From contig JAILHV010000009.1 in NCBI GenBank assembly GCA_024695625.1, positions 1-35,141 on the forward strand: a stretch of DNA of 35,141 nt. The letters run 5' to 3'. Each line of letters opens with the position of its first letter. Positions within the stretch are counted from its first letter, which is position 1. Position numbers and translations under genes: made by a program. This document shows, one piece after another, positions 1 through 6,343 of the stretch. Below the pieces are notes generated by a model, which saw only the letters and a list, made by a program, of their open reading frames with translations, did no database searches and was not told where the DNA came from. Source of the DNA: Treponema sp. Lineage in GTDB: Bacteria > Spirochaetota > Spirochaetia > Treponematales > Treponemataceae.

Positions 1-1013
1 TTCTTGCGGATTGATTCTTCTGCATTTCCGCGGAACAAAACTCCGTGCGGAAGAATTACGGCTGCCTTTCCTGTTTCATTTTTCATGGATTTGATGATGT
101 GCAAAAGCCAGGCATAGTCGCCGTTTTTCTCTGGAGGAAGTTCATCATAATCATCAAAGCGGCCATAAGGCTTTAAGCCGTCCATCCAGTTTTTCATACT
201 GAACGGCGGATTCGCTACGATGTAATCGAACTTTCGGAGCTTGGTGTCATCATTATCATCTTTATACCATGGATCAGAAAAAGTGTTATCTGAATGAATC
301 TCACCGGAAGGAATGTTATGAAGGACTACATTCATTTTTGCAAGACCAGCGGTGGAAATATCCTTTTCCTGTCCGTAAATTGCAAGCGGAAATGGAGCTT
401 CATTTGCGGCACGAATCAAGAGTGAACCAGAACCACAAGCCGGGTCATAGATTGTTGCGTTTTTATCTGTACAATTTGATATGTCGATTACTTTTGCAAG
501 AATGCGGCTTACTTCGGCAGGTGTATAGAACTGTCCCTTGCTTTTTCCGCTGGCGGTAGCAAAGTTTCGCATAAGGTATTCGTAGGCGTCACCGATAAGG
601 TCATCATCTTCTGCCTTGTTGTTCTTAAAATCAAGTTCCGGCTTTTGAAAAATGGCAATAAGGCCTGTAAGTTTGTCCACCATTTCATCGCCCTTGCCGA
701 TTTTTGATTCATCGTTAAAATGAGCGTTGTTTATGATTCCTGTAAGGTTGTTTGCTTCTGCAAGTTTTGCAATCAGTTTATCGATTTCTTCACCGATATT
801 TTTGTTTCCCTTAAGTGCGACAAGGTCTTCAAAACTTGCGCCTTCTGGAATTGCGATTGCGCCGTAAGGATCATCTTTGTATTTATCTGAAACGTATTTT
901 ACGAATAAAAGGGTTAGAATGTAGTCTTTATATTGAGAGGCATCCATGCCGCCACGAAGTTTGTCGCAGCTTGCCCAAAGTGAACTGTAGAGTTGTGATT
1001 TTTTTACTGCCAT
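1..1013 (-). CDS. hsdM: Type I restriction-modification system, N6-adenine methyltransferase subunit HsdM (3' part missing)
   Basis: The N-terminal 337 codons are visible and the reading frame is open to the window edge. The protein opens MAVKKSQLYSSLWASC, the usual HsdM N-terminal helical domain. It then has the SAM-binding motif DPACGSGSL (420-446) and the catalytic NPPF motif (201-218). HsdM pairs with the HsdS specificity subunit to methylate adenine in host DNA and supports cleavage by HsdR. Neither partner is in the window; they would lie off the left edge. The start chosen is the family-typical MAVKK. An in-frame ATG eight codons upstream (1037) is possible, and neither start has a good ribosome binding site. 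A TATAAT hexamer ends only four bases before the chosen start. Function is clear from the motifs; the exact start is not. Confidence 0.93.
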   Translation of the reverse strand, partial: MAVKKSQLYSSLWASCDKLRGGMDASQYKDYILTLLFVKYVSDKYKDDPYGAIAIPEGASFEDLVALKGNKNIGEEIDKLIAKLAEANNLTGIINNAHFNDESKIGKGDEMVDKLTGLIAIFQKPELDFKNNKAEDDDLIGDAYEYLMRNFATASGKSKGQFYTPAEVSRILAKVIDISNCTDKNATIYDPACGSGSLLIRAANEAPFPLAIYGQEKDISTAGLAKMNVVLHNIPSGEIHSDNTFSDPWYKDDNDDTKLRKFDYIVANPPFSMKNWMDGLKPYGRFDDYDELPPEKNGDYAWLLHIIKSMKNETGKAAVILPHGVLFRGNAEESIRK

Positions 1014-1099
1014 AATATTATTATACCATACCCCCATGTTTTTTACTAGGATTTTCCCGCTTGCATTTAGACACAAAGTTTTAACACATTTTTCTAATA

Positions 1100-1128
1100 T
1101 CGACTTTCCTGCAAAATCCTGCTATACT
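1100..1128 (+). promoter_or_regulatory. Sigma70-type promoter for the histidine phosphatase gene
   Basis: A -35 TCGACT (1100-1105) and a -10 TATACT (1123-1128) are separated by 17 bases, with a TG extended -10 just upstream of the -10. It sits 30 bases before a start codon that has a strong ribosome binding site, and divergent to hsdM. Position and spacing support it; it has not been tested. Confidence 0.5.
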
Positions 1129-1158
1129 GTTCCAAAAAATACAGGAGAGGTGGATTAA

Positions 1159-1824
1159 ATGAGAATAATTTTTGTAAGGCACGGAGAACCAGATTACCAG
1201 AAGGACTGCCTTACCCCAGAGGGACACATACAGGCAGAAGCAGTTGCAAAAAGACTTGCAAATGAAAAAATAGAAGAAATCTATTCATCGCCAATGGGAA
1301 GAGCCCGCATGACCATGCAGAAATTTGCAGACAAGCACCAGGACTTGCCGGTAAAAATCCTGGATTTTATGCACGAAATAAACTGGGGCAGCACAAGCGG
1401 CAAAGAAATCCCTCTTGAAGGCCACCCATGGAACTGCGTAAACGAAATGGTAAGCAGGGGAATAAACATTTGCGACTCGGACTGGAAGAACGGCCCATAT
1501 TTTTACGGCAACACTGCAACAGAAAATGTGGAAGACATAGCAAAAGAAATAGACGGCTGGCTACTTTCGCTGGGATACGAGCGCCAAGGATTCTATTACC
1601 GCAACCTGCACAAGGACGACGCCCAGCACACGGTTGTCCTCTTCTGCCACGGAGGCTCTTCTTGCGCAGCCATTGCCCACATGACAAACCTGCCATTTAC
1701 CTTTACCTGCGCGGCAATCCACATGCCCTTCACCGCAGTCACAATACTCAGACTGGACAAAAACCCAGGCAGCCTCTGCACCCCCGTCCTTGAACAGCTT
1801 AGCGACATCAGGCACCTGGCATAA
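1159..1824 (+). CDS. Histidine phosphatase (phosphoglycerate mutase superfamily) protein
   Basis: A 221-residue protein with the superfamily signature RHGE at residues 7-10, where His8 is the phospho-acceptor. Arg48 lies in a SSPMGRAR segment, and the second catalytic histidine is His164 in CHGGS. These residues define the branch-1 histidine phosphatase fold. The family includes phosphoglycerate mutases and many small-molecule phosphatases, and the substrate cannot be read from the sequence. It has no signal peptide, so it is probably cytoplasmic. AGGAGAGG lies eight bases before the ATG. It stands alone between hsdM and the toxin island, reading toward the island. It is clearly different from the riboswitch-operon phosphatase at 10278-10871. 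Confidence 0.85.
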   Translation: MRIIFVRHGEPDYQKDCLTPEGHIQAEAVAKRLANEKIEEIYSSPMGRARMTMQKFADKHQDLPVKILDFMHEINWGSTSGKEIPLEGHPWNCVNEMVSRGINICDSDWKNGPYFYGNTATENVEDIAKEIDGWLLSLGYERQGFYYRNLHKDDAQHTVVLFCHGGSSCAAIAHMTNLPFTFTCAAIHMPFTAVTILRLDKNPGSLCTPVLEQLSDIRHLA

Positions 1825-1891
1825 GTCCAGACGGCATTCCGCATCAGCCCAAGCCATCCCCCACTTTCCCGGATGATTTTGCCTTTGGCAT

Positions 1892-1956
1892 ACAAATACC
1901 TATTTGGCGGAGGAAGTGGGGTGCATTTTCACACTCTGCGAAAACGCTATAGGTAG
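1892..1956. repeat. Structured direct repeat, copy A (left flank of the toxin/immunity cassette)
   Basis: It shares the identical 20-mer acaaatacctatttggcgga with copy B (3081-3143), in the same orientation, plus a second block aaacgctat-ggtag at its right end. The outer arms TACCTAT and ATAGGTA can pair. Inside, TTTTC (1926-1930) pairs with GAAAA (1940-1944). The spacer between the two blocks differs in sequence from copy B but still forms a hairpin at the same place. The last codons and stop of the gene at 1947-2360 lie inside this copy. Confidence 0.75.
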
Positions 1957-2360
1957 AGGTGTTTGCATTTCCTCTTTCTCCTGTAAAACCGAATAATCAA
2001 AAACAAATATCCTATAAAGGAAAGAAATATAGATATTCCTAATAAAAGAATGTACTCGTTAAGCTTTATCAACACTATTTTCTTCAAAATAAAATTTGCT
2101 TTGCTCTTTATGCAAAAATACAAACTTGTTAAGCAGTATGCAAAATAAACATTCATAAAAAAAAGTATAATTCGATTTCTCCATTTGAAAAAAAGAATCT
2201 TTCCAGTTTCAAATAATCCAAAAATTATTGAATAAATTACAATATTTCCAAATGCTACTCTGTTAAATCCAAGAACACAATTGAACAATAATGATATCAA
2301 ATAGCATATAAAAAAAATTATTGCATCAGAAATATGTACAGCACCTTTATTCTTTTCCAT
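1947..2360 (-). CDS. Small four-helix membrane protein, candidate immunity protein for the adjacent Rhs toxin tip
   Basis: A 137-residue, very hydrophobic protein with four likely membrane segments at about residues 14-33, 41-58, 64-84 and 103-126 and a basic C-terminus. I recognise no family. Its ATG overlaps the end of the toxin-tip gene by 14 bases. Its ribosome binding site AGGAG lies seven bases upstream inside the toxin gene, so the two are translationally linked. In polymorphic toxin loci the gene directly after the toxin is normally the immunity gene. A membrane protein would suit a toxin that attacks from the periplasm or at the membrane. The final residues are encoded inside repeat copy A. 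Gene reality is well supported; the immunity role is inferred from position. Confidence 0.7.
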   Translation of the reverse strand: MEKNKGAVHISDAIIFFICYLISLLFNCVLGFNRVAFGNIVIYSIIFGLFETGKILFFKWRNRIILFFMNVYFAYCLTSLYFCIKSKANFILKKIVLIKLNEYILLLGISIFLSFIGYLFLIIRFYRRKRKCKHLYL

Positions 2361-3000
2361 CTTTTATCTCCTGGTCTGTTTTTAGGCTATAATTCTTTAT
2401 AATAACTTTATCTGAATGCTTTTTTGCATATTTCATTAACGATTCTAACAAACCTATCGGGGTACAACATTCTTCAATTTCCGAAGAAAATTTCTTATGC
2501 AAAACTTCTGATGCTATCGAAGCGCAAGACATCCACGAACGTCCTTCTATTTTAGAAATAGCATTCTTTATTTTTCCTTCTTCATCTTTTGTCAGCACTA
2601 ATTCAAATGTTGTTAATTTCTCATCGGTATCCCAATACATTAAATAGGCCTTAACTGATATTCCAATCAGATATCCATCCAATATATCAGCAGAACGATT
2701 TCCACCATAATGTCCACTGGCATCTAACATTAAACTTTTTTCGGGAATATCTTCATTTATTACCATAATAAAAGCATGTTCCCCGAAAATCCTACCCCAA
2801 AAAGAATCTGATGTAGAAATTCCAACGATTACTTTCCTTCCATCCGGGTCTATATAGCGTACCGGGTTGTTGCCTGCGTAGTGGAACAAACCGGCATTTG
2901 CTGGGATTAAGGCGGAATTCCTGCGGGATCCGGCGCGTCTGGATGCAATAACCCATTTTTTTGAGGACTGTTTTAAATTTTTCCTGCAGGAATTTTCCAT
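2347..3000 (-). CDS. Displaced Rhs toxin C-terminal tip with putative permuted papain-like domain
   Basis: A 217-residue protein. Residues 39-54 (FHYAGNNPVRYIDPDG) are the hallmark that ends the Rhs repeat core; everything after it is the variable toxin tip. The long Rhs core is absent and residues 1-37 do not look like Rhs, so this is an orphan tip left by recombination. The tip contains GEHAFIMV (His75) followed later by SCASIASEVL (Cys159). His before Cys, each at the edge of a predicted strand or helix, is the order seen in circularly permuted NlpC/P60-like (LRAT/YiiX-type) cysteine enzymes. That assignment is inference. The start codon lacks a well-placed ribosome binding site (AGGAG is 15 bases away), so expression may be low or the gene may be a donor cassette only. 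The immunity candidate follows with a 14-base overlap. Confidence 0.75.
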   Translation of the reverse strand: MENSCRKNLKQSSKKWVIASRRAGSRRNSALIPANAGLFHYAGNNPVRYIDPDGRKVIVGISTSDSFWGRIFGEHAFIMVINEDIPEKSLMLDASGHYGGNRSADILDGYLIGISVKAYLMYWDTDEKLTTFELVLTKDEEGKIKNAISKIEGRSWMSCASIASEVLHKKFSSEIEECCTPIGLLESLMKYAKKHSDKVIIKNYSLKTDQEIKDGKE

Positions 3001-3080
3001 TTTTACTTTTCTAAACTCCTCTTTTCACAATTTTTCTGCCGGAACAAGACCAAAAAAGTGTCAAATTCCAGGCTTCCCCA

Positions 3081-3143
3081 ACAAATACCTATTTGGCGGA
3101 ATAACTGACGGTTTTCTGGCGGCTGCAGAAACGCTATGGGTAG
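3081..3143. repeat. Structured direct repeat, copy B (right flank of the toxin/immunity cassette)
   Basis: Second copy of the repeat at 1892-1956, in direct orientation, 1,189 bases away. The left 20 bases are identical. The right block aaacgctatgggtag differs by a change that keeps pairing as a G-T wobble. The inner hairpin here is TTTCTG (3113-3118) with CAGAAA (3126-3131), a different sequence from copy A at the same position. The stretch 3001-3257 around it contains no credible gene. Confidence 0.75.
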
Positions 3144-3257
3144 CGTAGACAGAAATATTACAGCTGCACATAAAACGCATGTTACTCTGCAGGAAAAAAG
3201 CACTCCTCTGGTACATTATACAATCTACAAAGCATAAAAATAATTCGCTCTCCCTAA

Positions 3258-3692
3258 TTAATTAGTAAGTGCATATTCAAACACCAAGTACAAATCTATG
3301 CCTTTTGTATCATAAACACACACGGAACCGCTTTTTTGCATCTCATCAATATATCCATCCACATATTTTCCATCATGGTCGTTTCCAGAAAAATAGAATT
3401 GCCCGTCTAAATACGATTTTTTTAATTCTATATAAAAAGTTTTTGGCACAACCTCTTTGTCTTCCCGCCAAGAAACTTCATTGTCGGAGAGATAATAAAT
3501 GAAAAGCAAATCTTCTTTTAGCTCAATGATATATTTGCATTGGGATTCAAGGTTGAAAATATCATCTTTAAATTTCTTAACTTTACCGTCTTTTTGTTCA
3601 ATAACAAGAGATGGCAGAGCTTTGTAGCGTTTTCCATGAACTTCCATGCACACAATTAGCAAAATTAAAAGCAAACAAGATTTTTTATTCAT
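3258..3692 (-). CDS. Small secreted or periplasmic protein of unknown family
   Basis: A 144-residue protein with an N-terminal signal peptide (about residues 1-20, a hydrophobic LLLILLIV core). The mature part is charged, rich in beta-prone and aromatic residues, and has no motif I recognise. It starts at an ATG with AGAGGA seven bases upstream. It follows the gene at 3718-4188 after a 25-base gap, in the same orientation. The neighbouring small exported proteins and the Rhs tip suggest an orphan immunity or accessory protein of a polymorphic toxin island, but this rests on context alone. Confidence 0.7.
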   Translation of the reverse strand: MNKKSCLLLILLIVCMEVHGKRYKALPSLVIEQKDGKVKKFKDDIFNLESQCKYIIELKEDLLFIYYLSDNEVSWREDKEVVPKTFYIELKKSYLDGQFYFSGNDHDGKYVDGYIDEMQKSGSVCVYDTKGIDLYLVFEYALTN

Positions 3693-3717
3693 TATATGGT
3701 CCTCTTCGTGTTTAATT

Positions 3718-4188
3718 CTATTTATCCAGTTTATCTATTAAATATTCTGCAAACCTGTCATAAACATCTTTGCGCTCTATCAAATCCCCATTGCACAAGC
3801 AATACCTATCAGCAGATTTTGAATATGTAAATTCCAAAAGCTGTTTGCCATTTAACCTAACTATGCATAAAGAGTCAACAAAAGTTTCATATATTCTTTT
3901 AGTTTCGTCGTTGTAAACAATTTTTCTTTCTTGATCTAACAATTTATGCAAAGAATCAAATTCTTTTACGTCATCATAATAAAATCTATTCTTTATGTCA
4001 TAATATCCGTTTAGAATATCAGTAATAGACCTTCCTGTATCAGTATAAACAATAGAATTGTTATAATAAAAATCAACCTCAATACTTGAATAGTCAATAC
4101 TTGGATAAGTTTTAGCCATTAAGATATTTTTCCCTATCAAGAAAAAAGAAATCAAAATGATAATTGCAATAATTATTATCTTCTTCAC
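3718..4188 (-). CDS. Small membrane-anchored protein of unknown family
   Basis: A 156-residue protein with one N-terminal membrane anchor (residues 3-20, isoleucine-rich) and a soluble, probably periplasmic, remainder rich in Tyr and Asp. No recognised domain. The start is GTG, supported by GGAGGG eight bases upstream. A decayed open frame (4209-4358) lies immediately upstream in the same direction. Context suggests an orphan immunity-type gene; the sequence itself shows only export and anchoring. Confidence 0.68.
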   Translation of the reverse strand: MKKIIIIAIIILISFFLIGKNILMAKTYPSIDYSSIEVDFYYNNSIVYTDTGRSITDILNGYYDIKNRFYYDDVKEFDSLHKLLDQERKIVYNDETKRIYETFVDSLCIVRLNGKQLLEFTYSKSADRYCLCNGDLIERKDVYDRFAEYLIDKLDK

Positions 4189-4208
4189 TCTTATTGCCCT
4201 CCCACTTA

Positions 4209-4358
4209 TTTTTTTAGCCGCATTATAAATTTAAATGACTTGTCATAAAATTGCTTTGCCTTCGGACCAATAAAGCTTGCATTTCCATTTTTTGTTCCTG
4301 AACTACTCTTTTCATTTAATTCTTTACACCCACCCCACAAATCACCATTGATGAGATT
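4209..4358 (-). pseudogene. Decayed fragment, possibly the C-terminal end of a lost toxin tip
   Basis: About 50 open codons on the minus strand ending in a TAA at 4206-4208, with no start codon and a stop just upstream (4359-4361). The peptide contains WGGCKELNEKSSSG and ends FYDKSFKFIMRLKK, which looks like real protein sequence rather than noise. It sits directly before a small anchored-protein gene, just as the intact toxin tip sits before its immunity candidate. Reading it as toxin debris is inference; it could be chance open sequence. Confidence 0.35.
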
Positions 4359-4394
4359 TTAGGTTGGCAGGGATATGCATATAAAAAAACAATT

Positions 4395-4817
4395 TTACAT
4401 GCTCCCTTTCAGTCCTGGAAAAACTTTTATAACGGCTTCTTGTGGAAAGATTTCCAAGTTGAAAAATTCTTTATAAATTATTGCATTGTCAGACCAGTCT
4501 GTTATCAGAAGGCACAAATACTGAAGTGGGGATTGATCAAAATAAGAGGTATCTTTCAAATTAAAATCAAGATATATCAGAATCAATTTATTTTTTGAGT
4601 CATCCCTTTCGCTCTGTATAATGACTGTGGAATATATAGAATATTTATAATCGTCCAAACCAAATTTTTGGGAAGTTTCCTTTGCCAGTGAGTTGGCATC
4701 AATATCATACTTTTCCAAAACTGACACATCGCCAACTTGCATTTTATATTCTTGTGCCCCAGCAGAAAGAGTTCCAATTATTAAGATGGAAAAAATTATT
4801 ACAATCTTATTTAGCAT
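4395..4817 (-). CDS. Small secreted or periplasmic protein of unknown family
   Basis: A 140-residue protein with a clear signal peptide ending near SAGAQ (about residue 22). The mature part reads like an alpha/beta domain, with LILIYLDFNL in the middle and a hydrophobic FFNLEIF stretch near the end. No family recognised. Start ATG with GGAG seven bases upstream. It lies in the same minus-strand series of small exported proteins upstream of the Rhs tip, about 80 bases after the gene at 4902-5330. An orphan-immunity role is possible but unproven. Confidence 0.68.
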   Translation of the reverse strand: MLNKIVIIFSILIIGTLSAGAQEYKMQVGDVSVLEKYDIDANSLAKETSQKFGLDDYKYSIYSTVIIQSERDDSKNKLILIYLDFNLKDTSYFDQSPLQYLCLLITDWSDNAIIYKEFFNLEIFPQEAVIKVFPGLKGSM

Positions 4818-4901
4818 TTTTCAACTCCGCCAAAATATGCTGTTTTTTATTTATCTTCATAGCTCCCTCTCCTCCGAAAGCAATAACAGGAACTTTGCAC
4901 T

Positions 4902-5330
4902 CTATAATTCATCAGGTTTACTGGATGACAAATACTTATCATGTACATACCCTGCAAGAATTGCCCTCAGCTCATTCAAACAAGGGCATCTATATAAAGC
5001 GTCCTCTTGTAAATCATACATATTGTTTCCATCATGAACTAAATAGCTGCCTATCTTTTTGCTATCACAATAAAGCTCGATGTAATAGTCACCCTCAACA
5101 AGCATAGTCTTCTCATCAAACAAACGGGGGATTCTTATTCTTTTTGCCATCTGCTCGCGTAAACGTTCCGTATTGTTGCCGCTTATGAGAATTCTGGAAT
5201 CAGGATTTACTTGCATCCAAACATTTATAATAGATTCTTCAGGAATCTCACATGCAGATTTGTGAATATACCTTATTCCAAAAAAAATAAGGACGAGTGC
5301 AAGAAAAAAAATTATATGCCATCTCTTCAA
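4902..5330 (-). CDS. Small membrane-anchored protein of unknown family
   Basis: A 142-residue protein with one N-terminal membrane segment (about residues 4-20) followed by a soluble domain, probably outside the cytoplasmic membrane, containing four Cys and many charged residues. No recognised motif. The start is TTG, chosen because GAGGGGGAAA lies seven bases upstream and the membrane segment begins immediately after it. It is the first gene, in transcription order, of the island series ending at the toxin/immunity pair. Function unknown. Confidence 0.65.
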   Translation of the reverse strand: MKRWHIIFFLALVLIFFGIRYIHKSACEIPEESIINVWMQVNPDSRILISGNNTERLREQMAKRIRIPRLFDEKTMLVEGDYYIELYCDSKKIGSYLVHDGNNMYDLQEDALYRCPCLNELRAILAGYVHDKYLSSSKPDEL

Positions 5331-5419
5331 GATGTTTCCCCCTCAAGTAAACGAACCTCGAAAAATCTTCTGTACATCCATTGGCAATATTCTTCAATGC
5401 GATTATTTTTAATTAGAAA

Positions 5420-5560
5420 CCTACGCCGCCGTGGAAGGCCTTTAGTCCCCGCGCATGCGGGGATGAGCGTTAGCGAAGCCTGGAAGGGCGGTGACGCAGA
5501 GGCATGGGCGGTCGAATTAGCCAAGCAAGAAAATGGTAGAGCAAACAAAAGCACCGTCCA
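5420..5560. repeat. Dispersed repeat, copy 1 (downstream of rpiA)
   Basis: It shares ordered blocks with 30801-30960: cctacgc, gcgtt-gcgaagc, gcagaggcatg, ttagccaag, atggtagagca and aaaagcaccgtcc. Both copies read in the same plus-strand direction and both lie just past the stop codon of a conserved minus-strand gene. This copy contains the palindrome ccccgcgcatgcgggg (5447-5462). A short extra copy of caccgtcca follows at 5567-5575. No gene is credible in 5331-5589. Confidence 0.65.
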
Positions 5561-5589
5561 GAAAATCACCGTCCAAAATTTTATATAGA

Positions 5590-6309
5590 TTACCTGCGCT
5601 CCACAGAACCATCAGCATGCGCAACAAAAACCGACGGAACATTTTTTGTAAAGAATCCGCATTCCACAACGCCGGTTATAGAATCAATTTTGTCTTCCAT
5701 CTCCAAAGCGTTCACAGGATTTTCCCAAGTGCAGTCCAGAATCATGTTTCCGTTGTCCGTAACAACAGGTCCGGCCTTTCGAACCCCCTGACGCAAAATG
5801 CATTCGGCGCCAAGCTTTTCCAGCTCACGGATTATGCTAACGCGGGCCTCCGCAATAATTTCTACAGGAAGTGCAAACTTTGTTCCGTGGCTTTTTACAA
5901 CCTTTGACTCATCCGCAACAATAACAAATTCCTTGGAATTGTAAGCGATGATTTTTTCGCGCAAGAGGGCAGCTCCGCCTCCCTTAATCAAAGAGTTTCC
6001 GGGCCCAACCTCATCTGCACCGTCAATCGCCAAGTCCAAACTTCCGCCAATCGTCATGTCGTTCATGCTGTAAACAGGAATGCCAAGTTCCTGGCAGGCC
6101 ACAGTTGTCTGAAAGCTAGTAGCCACAGCCTTTACGTCTTTCAGTGTTCCGTCCTTAATGCGCTCGCTAAGCCTCTTTACCGCAGGCATGGCTGTAGAAC
6201 CTGTTCCAAGGCCAATCTTTATTCCGCTAAAAATTTTCCCTTCTTTTATAAGCGTATCAATTGCAGTTACCGCCGCAAGAACCTTCTGTTCATTCTGATT
6301 AATTGCCAT
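5590..6309 (-). CDS. rpiA: Ribose-5-phosphate isomerase A
   Basis: Interconverts ribose 5-phosphate and ribulose 5-phosphate in the non-oxidative pentose phosphate pathway, in the cytoplasm. The 239-residue length is normal for the family. The diagnostic motifs are present in order: GLGTGST (phosphate loop), DGADE (catalytic Asp) and KGGGAALLREK. The start ATG has AGAGGA six bases upstream. It follows aroDE by 34 bases in the same direction, so the two are probably cotranscribed. The erythrose 4-phosphate link between the pentose pathway and the shikimate pathway makes the pairing reasonable. The dispersed repeat begins about 30 bases after its stop. Confidence 0.97.
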   Translation of the reverse strand: MAINQNEQKVLAAVTAIDTLIKEGKIFSGIKIGLGTGSTAMPAVKRLSERIKDGTLKDVKAVATSFQTTVACQELGIPVYSMNDMTIGGSLDLAIDGADEVGPGNSLIKGGGAALLREKIIAYNSKEFVIVADESKVVKSHGTKFALPVEIIAEARVSIIRELEKLGAECILRQGVRKAGPVVTDNGNMILDCTWENPVNALEMEDKIDSITGVVECGFFTKNVPSVFVAHADGSVERR

Positions 6310-6343
6310 ATATTTCCTCTCTTAATTTTATTGTAACCAAGTT

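Noticed and set aside
1892..3143. Integron attC sites
   Set aside because: The repeats have paired arms and a variable inner hairpin like attC, but lack the RYYYAAC and GTTRRRY boxes in matching positions, and no integrase gene is present.
3003..3203. Minus-strand 66-codon open frame
   Set aside because: It runs across repeat copy B, has no recognisable protein features beyond a chance hydrophobic start, and no binding site supports it.
5327..5569. Minus-strand 80-codon frame
   Set aside because: It is the translation of the dispersed repeat; the homologous copy at 30801-30960 does not keep the same frame.
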